This document shows positions 1-5,835 of a DNA stretch of 8,684 nt, in pieces; the first letter of the stretch is position 1, and each line of letters starts with the position of its first letter. A program made the position numbers and the translations under genes. The notes beneath the pieces were generated by a model. That model made no database searches. It was given only the letters and a program-made list of their open reading frames with translations, and was not told the DNA's origin. The DNA comes from an uncultured Bacteroidota bacterium (GTDB lineage Bacteria; Bacteroidota; Bacteroidia; Chitinophagales; Saprospiraceae), in the NCBI GenBank assembly GCA_937952445.1, contig CALGAA010000254.1:1-8684 (forward strand). The letters run 5' to 3'.

Positions 1-39
1 TACGGGGATTTGGCTGGAATAGACTAAATTGAATATCCG

Positions 40-927
40 ATGGTAAAACAGCATGTACAAACAGCTATCCGGGCCGCCCAATTGAGCATAATTGGCAATT
101 TTTTCCTGGCGATCATCAAAATCACGTTTGGCGTATTGGGAAATTCTTTTGCCATGATCGCGGATGGCATCGAATCCGTCTCGGATATTCTGGGGTCAGG
201 TTTGGTCTGGGTGGGATTAAAATACGCTTCCCGGCCTCCGGATCACAATCATCCCTATGGCCATGGGAAAGCCGAACCCCTGGTCACCTTTTTGGTCGTG
301 GGCTTGTTGATCGCATCGGCGATTTTTATCACCGTCCAAAGTATTCATTTCATCCGACAACCGCATGAAGGACCGGAAACCTATGTTCTGATTATCCTGG
401 GAATCATTATCGTCGTCAAGGAGGGATTTTATCACCTGATGAAGCGCAAGAGCATTGAAACCCAGAGTCGGATATTGCAAGCGGATGCCTGGCATCACCG
501 GAGCGATGCGATTACTTCTTCGGCGGCGTTTGTCGGGATAGCCATCGGCGTTTTTATGGGGGAAGGTTACGAAGCAGCAGACGACTGGGCGGCCCTGGTC
601 GCGGCCGGAATTATTCTGTTCAACGCTTTTCGGATTTTTCGACCCGCTTTGGGTGAGGTCATGGATGAAAATACGCACCAGGTTCTGATCTACAAAATCC
701 GGAAACTTTCTGTAGAAGTAGAGGGGATTATAGCCACCGAGAAATGTTTGATCCGGAAAAGCGGGATGAGCTACCTCGTCGATCTGCACGCCGTAGTGGA
801 CGGTCAAATTACAGTCGAGAAAGGCCACGAATTAGCTCATGACCTGAAAGACCATTTGTTGAATTCTTTACCTGAAATTTCGGATGTTCTCATTCACATT
901 GAACCGGATTCAATAATGAATGAATAA
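40..927 (+). CDS. Cation diffusion facilitator (CDF) family divalent metal exporter
   Basis: This is a 295-residue inner-membrane protein that, by family, exports a divalent cation such as Zn, Fe, Mn, Co or Cd in exchange for protons. It has hydrophobic helices near residues 15-35, 38-60, 81-103, 113-130, 157-174 and 182-200, then a cytoplasmic domain from about 205 to 292 that matches the CDF dimerisation domain. The TM2 motif ADGIESVSD (41-49) and the TM5 motif WHHRSDA (151-157) give the expected transport site: E45 and D49 facing H152 and D156. E45 stands where E. coli YiiP has Asp. A His-rich loop, HNHPYGHGKAE (69-79), lies between TM2 and TM3 as in many homologues. An in-frame stop at 25-27 limits the start to the ATG at 40. 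No promoter is visible in the 39 upstream bases, so transcription may start outside the window. The metal cannot be told from sequence. Family assignment is confident. Confidence 0.95.
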   Translation: MVKQHVQTAIRAAQLSIIGNFFLAIIKITFGVLGNSFAMIADGIESVSDILGSGLVWVGLKYASRPPDHNHPYGHGKAEPLVTFLVVGLLIASAIFITVQSIHFIRQPHEGPETYVLIILGIIIVVKEGFYHLMKRKSIETQSRILQADAWHHRSDAITSSAAFVGIAIGVFMGEGYEAADDWAALVAAGIILFNAFRIFRPALGEVMDENTHQVLIYKIRKLSVEVEGIIATEKCLIRKSGMSYLVDLHAVVDGQITVEKGHELAHDLKDHLLNSLPEISDVLIHIEPDSIMNE

Positions 928-1038
928 CAATTCTGAGAAGAACCCCCGAATTAATCCCACATGCAGTCTGAAGAAGAGGCATTATATTGAATTTCGATAC
1001 ACCTGCCCAAACTCACCCAATTGAAAGCTGAAATCCTT

Positions 1039-2865
1039 CTACAATATCCTCACTGGCAACGTATACACCCTCCCCTCGTTTTCCTTTTTCAAATAATCCA
1101 TCAAGGGTTGGAAATACTGGACGAGGGCATTCGCCGATAATTTCGCCCCCAGATTTTCCCGGATCAATTTCCGCCAATCGTTGTTCGCACCGGATTCCAT
1201 CAGTTTCTTCAAAAAGTCCCCGGTTTCTTTACTCCCGTAATAATTGGTAGCATGGACATCCTGGTCAAGAATCTCACTTGCGATGAATTCATGGAGCTGA
1301 AACAAAAGCACGTACGACAAAGCATAATCGTAATATTGTGCCGGATCATCGTTGATGTGGGTTTTGGTTGCTGCATCGTTGTATTCACTACCCCGTTCAT
1401 AAGGAGGAACGATGCCTTGAAATTTCTCCTTCAGCTTCCACCACTCCTTGTTAAATGCCGAGGTGTCGATCGAGGTATTGTACAACGTATGTTCAAAATG
1501 CGACATGACCCCGGCTGAAAACGGGATGAAGACCACGTAGTTGAGTGCTTCTTTGAGCAACAATCGGTTGCGAACCGTATCGGACGGAGCCGTATCGGGA
1601 ATCAACCCCCGGTCTGCCAGGAATGGTCGTTGCATGGCTGCCAGACCCATCAATGAGCCGATCGCTTCGTGAAATGCCCGGTTCGCCCCACCCCGCAACA
1701 AAATGGGGACATCCGGATTGGCGTACGTCAGGTAATAATAAATATGACCGAGCTCGTGGTGTACGGTTTCGTAATAATCCGCGGTGGGGGTGACGCTCAT
1801 TAGGCACCGGACATCCTGTTGCAGGTCCATATGCCAGGCAGAAGCGTGGTTGTTTTTTTTGATTTCGCTATCCGCCGGGAGGGGATAGAGACTTGATTTC
1901 TCGTAAAAGCTCTGCGGTAGTTCACTGAATCCAAGGCTTTTATAAAAGGCCTCACCTTGTTCGATGATCCACGCCGGCTCCTGGTTTTGAAGCGCGCTAT
2001 CCAGGTTGATCCCTTCGACTTCGACCAGAGCGCTCCAATCTTGTCCCCAGCGATTGGGCAACCAGTGAGCGGGGATCATATCAGGTACTTCCACCGCACC
2101 GTATCGTTCCGCTAATTCGTACCGTGCCCAGGTATGGAGCTCCCGATACAGCGGCCAGATCTCATAGATCAGTTGCTCCAGTAAAGTCATCATTTCACCG
2201 CTACTCATTCCGTATTCCGCCACTTCGTACTGGTAAAAATTCGCGTAGTCCAGTCCCTGGACGGATTTATTTCGCAAATCCCGGAGCTCCAACAACCCCG
2301 AATTCAATGTTTTGCCCACCTCTTTGGAAGCTTCCCACCACTTCAGTCGTTCGGCTGGATCGGTGAGGGTGCGCAGGGCCTCATCGATCTGACCCGTGGT
2401 AACTTCCATGGAATCAACCTTATAGGTAAACCCGTAGAGCTTTTCGTTTTGCCGGTTTTCCGCGGTGATGCGTTGAGCGACCACGTCTTTCATGGTAGCT
2501 GGATTGTTGCCGGCCCGGTGAAGGATGTCGGTAAAAATCCGCTTTTGGGTGTCAGATAGTCCACCGGACTGGTTCAGAAATTCTTTCGCCTTCCGGATGT
2601 TGAACGCATTCCCTGTAAAAGCTGCAAGCGCATTATTGGCTCGTTCCAGTTGGGCCGAAATCGCCGTGTCTCCCGGGATTATCCTCGTATTGGCCAGCCA
2701 TTCCGCTTCTGCGCTGGCTACATATAAGGGCAAAAACGTATCGACGTAGGCATCCAGAAATTCGTCCACTTCAGAGTTTTGCGCCGAACTGGTATCCCCG
2801 GACTGACAACCGAGGATAAAGAGGGCAATCGTCAAACCGATGCCCAGCGTTATAAAATTTTTCAT
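1039..2865 (-). CDS. M2-family (ACE-like) peptidyl-dipeptidase, predicted lipoprotein
   Basis: A 608-residue zinc metallopeptidase of the angiotensin-converting-enzyme family, predicted to remove C-terminal dipeptides from peptides in the periplasm or at the envelope surface. I chose the ATG at 2865 over a TTG 21 bp upstream because it directly begins a lipoprotein signal (MKNF..., lipobox ILGC, acylated Cys20). Numbered from there, the zinc site is HELGH at 370-374 plus Glu400 in HEAIG, with Glu371 as general base. HASAW (340-344) matches the ACE substrate-backbone motif. Gln275, Lys501 and Tyr511 align with the ACE residues that hold the substrate C-terminal carboxylate, and His503 and Tyr514 with its transition-state residues. 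The C-terminal YFQPLMDYL also resembles ACE. Oddities: the ACE chloride-ligand arginine between the two tyrosines appears to be Asp513, and there is a one-residue insertion after His503. Length is usual for a single-domain M2 enzyme. It is convergent with the CDF gene and divergent from the dehydrogenase. The natural substrate is unknown. Confidence 0.95.
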   Translation of the reverse strand: MKNFITLGIGLTIALFILGCQSGDTSSAQNSEVDEFLDAYVDTFLPLYVASAEAEWLANTRIIPGDTAISAQLERANNALAAFTGNAFNIRKAKEFLNQSGGLSDTQKRIFTDILHRAGNNPATMKDVVAQRITAENRQNEKLYGFTYKVDSMEVTTGQIDEALRTLTDPAERLKWWEASKEVGKTLNSGLLELRDLRNKSVQGLDYANFYQYEVAEYGMSSGEMMTLLEQLIYEIWPLYRELHTWARYELAERYGAVEVPDMIPAHWLPNRWGQDWSALVEVEGINLDSALQNQEPAWIIEQGEAFYKSLGFSELPQSFYEKSSLYPLPADSEIKKNNHASAWHMDLQQDVRCLMSVTPTADYYETVHHELGHIYYYLTYANPDVPILLRGGANRAFHEAIGSLMGLAAMQRPFLADRGLIPDTAPSDTVRNRLLLKEALNYVVFIPFSAGVMSHFEHTLYNTSIDTSAFNKEWWKLKEKFQGIVPPYERGSEYNDAATKTHINDDPAQYYDYALSYVLLFQLHEFIASEILDQDVHATNYYGSKETGDFLKKLMESGANNDWRKLIRENLGAKLSANALVQYFQPLMDYLKKENEGRVYTLPVRIL

Positions 2866-2931
2866 ATAGGTGCTTTGTGTCAACAATTTAATAAATTTAA
2901 TTTATCGCTACAAACTAAAGTGTAAAACGAG

Positions 2932-3804
2932 ATGAAAGACATTGTAGTTACCGGTGGAAATGCAGGTATCGGATTTGAAACGGTGCGGGAACTGGCCGGG
3001 CGGGGTCATCGGGTAATCTTTACCTCCCGGAATACGGAAAAAGGGCAGACCGCGCTGGATCGGATCCGTAATGAATATCCGGAAGCGGAAGTGTCGGTGG
3101 TTCAGGTTGATTTGACTGATTTCGAATCGATCCGGCAAGCTTGTTCGGAGATCCTGAAAATGTCTCCCCGGATTGACGTTCTGATCCACAACGCCGGAAC
3201 ATTTCAGAGTATTCGAAGGGAAAACGAGGCCGGAATCGAACTATCGTTGATGGTCAATCATGTGGCTCCGTTTTACATGACCCATTTGCTGCTTCCGGCT
3301 CTGACGCAAAGCCCCGATGGACGCATTATTTGTGTGAATTCTGATTCCCACTTTATGGGCTCGTTCGATCCGGAGAATATCAATCTCAACCGCCGGTACC
3401 AGGGTTTGAGAGCCTACTGCCGCACCAAATTAGCCAATGTGTATTTTACCTATGAATTTGACCGGCGGAATCCCTATCCGCACCTCAAAATATTCGCGGT
3501 ACACCCCGGCCTGGTCAACACGGATATCGGGGCCAAAGACGCCACCTTTCTACATCGATTGGTGTGGAACTGGCGGAGTCGAAGCGGGAAAACACCACGC
3601 GAAGGGGCCGAAACATCGATATATTTGGCCACCGCAGAGGGGAATGAACTGGAATCGGGGAAATACTGGGACAATTGCCGGGTAAAGAAATCTTCAAAAT
3701 TGTCGTACAATGAACAAAACGCCGCATTTCTTTGGGAAAAAACGGCCGGGTTGTGTGGGTTGGAAGGTAAGGAATTTTTTCAGGAGGCAGGCAGGAATCC
3801 TTAG
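2932..3804 (+). CDS. Short-chain dehydrogenase/reductase, retinol-dehydrogenase-like
   Basis: A 290-residue soluble NAD(P)-dependent oxidoreductase with a classical SDR fold. The nucleotide-binding motif is TGGNAGIG (7-14). Arg33 after strand 2 (TSRN) favours NADP(H) over NAD(H). Asp60 (VDLTD) contacts adenine, HNAG sits at 86-89, the catalytic Ser is 137 or 139 (VNSDS), and the YxxxK pair is Tyr162/Lys166 in YCRTKLAN. HPG follows at 191-193. The YCRTKLANV block and the C-terminal stretch from GKYWDNC (243-249) to LWEKTAGLCGL (267-277) are typical of the RDH11-14/WWOX-like branch rather than FabG-type reductases. The substrate in a bacterium is probably an aldehyde, ketone or alcohol that cannot be named from sequence. 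It starts 66 bp from the divergent peptidase, so regulatory DNA could be shared. I found no full TAnnTTTG box in that gap. The family call is firm, the substrate unknown. Confidence 0.93.
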   Translation: MKDIVVTGGNAGIGFETVRELAGRGHRVIFTSRNTEKGQTALDRIRNEYPEAEVSVVQVDLTDFESIRQACSEILKMSPRIDVLIHNAGTFQSIRRENEAGIELSLMVNHVAPFYMTHLLLPALTQSPDGRIICVNSDSHFMGSFDPENINLNRRYQGLRAYCRTKLANVYFTYEFDRRNPYPHLKIFAVHPGLVNTDIGAKDATFLHRLVWNWRSRSGKTPREGAETSIYLATAEGNELESGKYWDNCRVKKSSKLSYNEQNAAFLWEKTAGLCGLEGKEFFQEAGRNP

Positions 3805-3836
3805 ACGCTGTATTGTGGCGTGAAGTCGCCGAGCGT
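3805..3836 (+). terminator. Stem-loop directly after the dehydrogenase stop codon
   Basis: The bases right after the TAG stop (3802-3804) can fold: ACGCT (3805-3809) pairs with AGCGT (3832-3836), and inside it GGCG (3817-3820) pairs with CGCC (3827-3830) around a 6-base loop. The two stems are separated by 7 unpaired bases on one side and 1 on the other. No T tract follows, so this is not a standard intrinsic terminator. It may protect the mRNA 3' end or mark it imperfectly. The position is suggestive but the structure is modest. Confidence 0.35.
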
Positions 3837-3933
3837 TGAAGAGCAAAAGTCAGTTGATGCGGTAGGGGGCAGTGATATTTCTTGTGATGTCCAGTCAGTA
3901 GGGGATAAATTAGGGTCTTCTCGTAATCCAATT

Positions 3934-3955
3934 CAAGTTCCTTGTAGTGAACTTG
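3934..3955. repeat. Inverted repeat, 7-bp stem with 8-base loop
   Basis: CAAGTTC (3934-3940) and GAACTTG (3949-3955) are exact reverse complements around CTTGTAGT. No T tract follows. This is the first of the series of palindromes in this gap. Confidence 0.6.
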
Positions 3956-3988
3956 CATATGCGACATGTGAAAAATATAATGGTCTCT

Positions 3989-4016
3989 GTTACTTTTTTT
4001 GCTGAAAAAAAGTAAC
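3989..4016. repeat. Perfect 12-bp inverted repeat with T7/A7 arms
   Basis: GTTACTTTTTTT (3989-4000) is the exact reverse complement of AAAAAAAGTAAC (4005-4016), with the 4-base loop GCTG between them. The arms are mostly homopolymer, so the stem is long but A-T rich. It is symmetric on both strands. It could act as a weak bidirectional transcription barrier or be part of a dispersed intergenic repeat. The sequence alone cannot decide between these. Confidence 0.75.
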
Positions 4017-4086
4017 CAAAAAAGCAGCCCTCTGCAAAGGCGCCCCAGCTCGCGCACAAGCTTCAGCTCAAAAAATGCTAACCCAC

Positions 4087-4164
4087 CTTGAAGACGGAGC
4101 TTCAAGTTCCTTCACTGAATGTGGGTTTACCACATTCAATCCCCTGAAGGGGATTTCGTTCAGT
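4087..4164. repeat. Three back-to-back hairpins with an alternative enclosing stem
   Basis: Three exact palindromes follow each other. CTTGAAG (4087-4093) pairs with CTTCAAG (4100-4106) around ACGGAG. TGAATGTGG (4116-4124) pairs with CCACATTCA (4130-4138) around GTTTA. AATCCCC (4138-4144) pairs with GGGGATT (4149-4155) around TGAA; base 4138 is shared by the second and third stems. In addition ACTGAA (4114-4119) is complementary to TTCAGT (4159-4164), which would enclose the third hairpin and compete with the base of the second. Such density in under 80 bp points to a selected RNA or DNA structure, or to the end of a mobile or repeat element. Confidence 0.65.
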
Positions 4165-4167
4165 CAC

Positions 4168-4259
4168 ACCCCTTTATAACTTTGGTTGTATGTGTTTGGC
4201 CAGGTTCTTTTTCTGGCTTTGTATCTCATGCTTAATCTTGTACGGTAAGATAAAGGGGT
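4168..4259. repeat. 10-bp inverted repeat enclosing two smaller stems
   Basis: ACCCCTTTAT (4168-4177) and ATAAAGGGGT (4250-4259) are exact reverse complements about 72 bp apart. Inside lie GCCAG (4199-4203) with CTGGC (4213-4217), and ATCTT (4235-4239) with AAGAT (4247-4251). The second small stem overlaps the outer arm by two bases, so the two cannot form fully at once. The whole could fold as one branched RNA domain or mark the terminal inverted repeats of a very small element. No flanking target duplication was found. Confidence 0.55.
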
Positions 4260-4519
4260 TAAGCCGCGACGGATTTTTTTCGCCCCGCGCTGATGCAGAG
4301 GGGGCACGTTAATCATGGCAGGAGTGGGACTGTTCTGGCAGTAGATCAAGGGGTATTGCCTGAGTGGCATAATAAAATATTAACCTATACTCCGCGTTCG
4401 GCAAAAGAGGCTCGCTTGATTATCAATGTTACGGAATATGAAAGGCCCAAGAAGGGTTATTAAAATCCAATATAAATTAGATCCACTTATGAGGTATGCA
4501 TATTGACACCGCACACCGT

Positions 4520-4564
4520 TAATTCAGGTAATTAAAGACTGAATCTATGAGTAGACCTGAATTA
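4520..4564. repeat. 10-bp inverted repeat
   Basis: TAATTCAGGT (4520-4529) and ACCTGAATTA (4555-4564) are exact reverse complements separated by 25 bp. No T tract follows either arm. The spacing would suit a two-half-site protein-binding element or a loose hairpin. No known operator was recognised. Confidence 0.55.
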
Positions 4565-4629
4565 TGAAGGCACGTAGTTCTAATCCCCTATTTCACTCTG
4601 GGAATGAATAACCATCCGTCCGATAAAAC

Positions 4630-4655
4630 AATAGTAGATCTGAATAGTAGATCTG
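4630..4655 (+). repeat. Exact 13-bp tandem duplication
   Basis: AATAGTAGATCTG occurs twice with no spacer, at 4630-4642 and 4643-4655. It lies about 40 bp beyond the 3' end of the minus-strand lipoprotein gene, in non-coding DNA. Replication slippage is the simplest explanation. Confidence 0.75.
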
Positions 4656-4692
4656 ACCAATCCGGGGGCAAAGAATCGAAGCGGTGCTTCCC

Positions 4693-5382
4693 TTATTCGC
4701 CCATGAATTCCCCTCCTCCAAATATTTGAACCGGCACGTTATCCGAATATACCTCGATCGCGTATTTAAAATCTACATTGTTGACGACCTTATTCCGCCG
4801 TTCTTTCGAAATCAGGTAGTAATACCCCTTACCGGGCTCGAGATTTACGGTTTTCTCTTCCGGAATCGTCATTTCTCCGACCTGAGCATCATTTTCGATC
4901 AGGACGGTCTGCTGAAGTGTATCGGAAAGAACCAGGGTTATCGAATCTCCCGATTCAAAAGCGGTCTGATTCCAGGTAAAGACCCAGTCTCTGCCAGTGA
5001 TCAGACTATCCGATTCCATGCGGGGAACCAGCGGGACCGGGATGGAAACCACCTCGTTTTCCGGTTGGATCTGCACGTTTAGATTTTGACTGATCAGGGT
5101 ATCCCCTACCATATACATATGATAATAGTTGGCCACCTTGTCGGATGTAATCTTTTGGCCGTTGATGATAAATTCGTGCAGCCGCGCATCCGGGACAAGG
5201 CTGTCCACCTGATTGCGCTGGAAAAAACTCCAGGTTCCGCTCAATTCACCATTGCTCATCAAATAGCGGATGTCAGCGGTGATGAGGGGATTGCCAAAGC
5301 GGGTATTGCTTCCTGAAGACTGGCAGGAGATGAGAAATGAGGACATGACCAGAAAAGCAGCAAAGAACGCCAGATAACGCAT
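4693..5382 (-). CDS. Lipoprotein of unknown function
   Basis: I do not recognise the family. From the ATG at 5382 it encodes 229 residues that begin with a clear lipoprotein signal: hydrophobic MRYLAFFAAFLVMSS, then LISC with the acylated Cys at position 20, followed by a Ser/Gly-rich linker (QSSGSN). The mature part appears rich in beta strands with alternating hydrophobic residues, several Trp/Phe/Tyr positions and no Cys or obvious catalytic motif. That suggests a compact beta-sandwich or barrel on the periplasmic side of a membrane. The same frame is open up to an ATG at 5649, and an ATG at 5415 would add 11 mostly charged residues before the hydrophobic core. I prefer 5382 because the signal peptide then has normal length, but 5415 is also possible. 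The gene stands alone, divergent from the hydroxyacid dehydrogenase. No promoter box was seen on the minus strand. Confidence 0.75.
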   Translation of the reverse strand: MRYLAFFAAFLVMSSFLISCQSSGSNTRFGNPLITADIRYLMSNGELSGTWSFFQRNQVDSLVPDARLHEFIINGQKITSDKVANYYHMYMVGDTLISQNLNVQIQPENEVVSIPVPLVPRMESDSLITGRDWVFTWNQTAFESGDSITLVLSDTLQQTVLIENDAQVGEMTIPEEKTVNLEPGKGYYYLISKERRNKVVNNVDFKYAIEVYSDNVPVQIFGGGEFMGE

Positions 5383-5665
5383 GGGATTGCGGTGTTCTTT
5401 TTCCCCGCCCTTCATCACCAGCTTCCCTGTTCGCTGGAGGTGTCCCGTCCAGGAATTTGATGAAATCCACTTAAAGAAATGGAACAACCTGTTCGCGAGA
5501 AATCCGATCGTCCTGCCAAACGGCCATAGTCCGTTGGGATATAAATCGGCGATACGTCCCCCTGATTTGCCGAACGTTATAATCCTATACACACTCCTGA
5601 ATTTAACCCTTCCACCAGGATTGATCCGTCGAGTAGATGTTTTTCCCATTAAAATATTTTTCTTG

Positions 5666-5700
5666 TTGAGTGCCCTGCCCTCAAATTTCCCCTAACTTTG
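5666..5700 (+). promoter_or_regulatory. Putative Bacteroidota promoter upstream of the dehydrogenase
   Basis: TAACTTTG at 5693-5700 fits the Bacteroidota -7 consensus TAnnTTTG exactly. The nearest -33 TTG is at 5666-5668, giving a 24-base spacer, slightly longer than usual. Transcription would begin near 5705-5708 and leave an untranslated leader of about 130 bases before the ATG at 5836. Confidence 0.45.
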
Positions 5701-5705
5701 ATCCA

Positions 5706-5736
5706 GCGACCGGAAGTGGTTAACGCAACCGGAAGT
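5706..5736 (+). repeat. Paired 12-bp direct repeats at the predicted transcription start
   Basis: GCGACCGGAAGT (5706-5717) and GCAACCGGAAGT (5725-5736) differ at one base and are offset by 19 bp, close to two helical turns. They sit just downstream of the -7-like box, where a repressor could block transcription. No known operator is recognised, and a role is inferred from spacing and position only. Confidence 0.5.
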
Positions 5737-5835
5737 CAAGTTATGTAATTTACGAAGCTCTGGTTAAATAAATACAGGCTTTTGCTGAAATATTATACTG
5801 ACCACACAGAAACAACGACAAAATTCAAAATTCCC

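Larger units (their letters stand above)
3932..4112 (+). repeat. Pair of exact 12-bp direct repeats (3932-3943 and 4101-4112)
   Basis: TTCAAGTTCCTT occurs at 3932-3943 and again at 4101-4112. Similarity continues weakly downstream of both copies: TGAA lies 4 bases after the first and 3 bases after the second, followed by TG. Both copies overlap an arm of a hairpin. This suggests an old duplication within the region rather than chance, but the extended match is short. Confidence 0.6.
3805..4692. other. Gene-free, repeat-rich intergenic region
   Basis: No convincing protein gene is present over about 890 bp. The only open frames are 60-70 codons long, have no recognisable motif, and pass straight through palindromes. 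The stretch holds a cluster of exact inverted repeats between 3934 and 4259, a 12-bp direct repeat pair, a further inverted repeat at 4520-4564 and a 13-bp tandem duplication at 4630-4655, each listed separately. One octamer, TAACTTTG at 4177-4184 (+), fits the Bacteroidota -7 consensus but lacks a clear -33 TTG. A run of seven T at 4274-4280 follows a 3-bp CCG/CGG stem. Together these could frame an RNA of roughly 90-100 nt, but the evidence is thin. The repeat-rich half (3930-4380) looks more like a decayed or non-coding repeat element than a promoter region. I saw little in 4380-4515. Confidence 0.6.
5383..5835. other. Divergent intergenic region between lipoprotein and dehydrogenase genes
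   Basis: About 450 bp with no recognisable gene. Minus-strand codons 5383-5649 are open and continuous with the lipoprotein frame, but the 89 predicted residues lack a plausible secretion signal, so they are treated as untranslated leader. On the plus strand, a promoter-like box at 5693-5700 and paired repeats at 5706-5736 precede the dehydrogenase. A plus-strand in-frame ATG at 5782 would give the dehydrogenase 18 extra N-terminal residues that do not match the family. Confidence 0.55.

Noticed and set aside
217..828. A 203-codon minus-strand open frame inside the CDF gene.
   Set aside because: It is antisense to a gene with clear family motifs, and its predicted product has no recognisable fold.
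928..1038. A shared terminator between the convergent exporter and peptidase genes.
   Set aside because: The best pairing is AATTC (929-933) with GAATT (948-952), only 5 bp around a 14-base loop and without a T tract.
2866..2931. TTAGTTTG on the minus strand (2911-2918) as a promoter for the M2 peptidase.
   Set aside because: It misses one fixed base of TAnnTTTG and has no TTG at -33 distance, so it is too weak to list as a promoter.
3805..4179. The frame after the dehydrogenase stop is open for 66 codons, has one TGA at 4003-4005, then continues 57 codons to a TAA at 4177-4179, suggesting readthrough or a decayed C-terminal extension.
   Set aside because: The dehydrogenase already has a complete family C-terminus before its TAG, and the open stretch crosses several exact palindromes and has no protein-like motif. 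Chance openness is the simpler view.
4168..4259. A miniature transposon bounded by the 10-bp inverted repeats.
   Set aside because: No flanking target-site duplication or recognised transposon end was seen, and the unit is only 92 bp. It is kept as an inverted repeat only.
4164..4370. A 68-codon minus-strand open frame in the repeat-rich gap, with a basic Arg/Lys-rich product.
   Set aside because: A stop lies seven codons upstream of its ATG, it overlaps the 4168-4259 inverted repeat and ends at its edge, and no domain or ribosome-binding context is visible. It more likely reflects the composition of the repeat.
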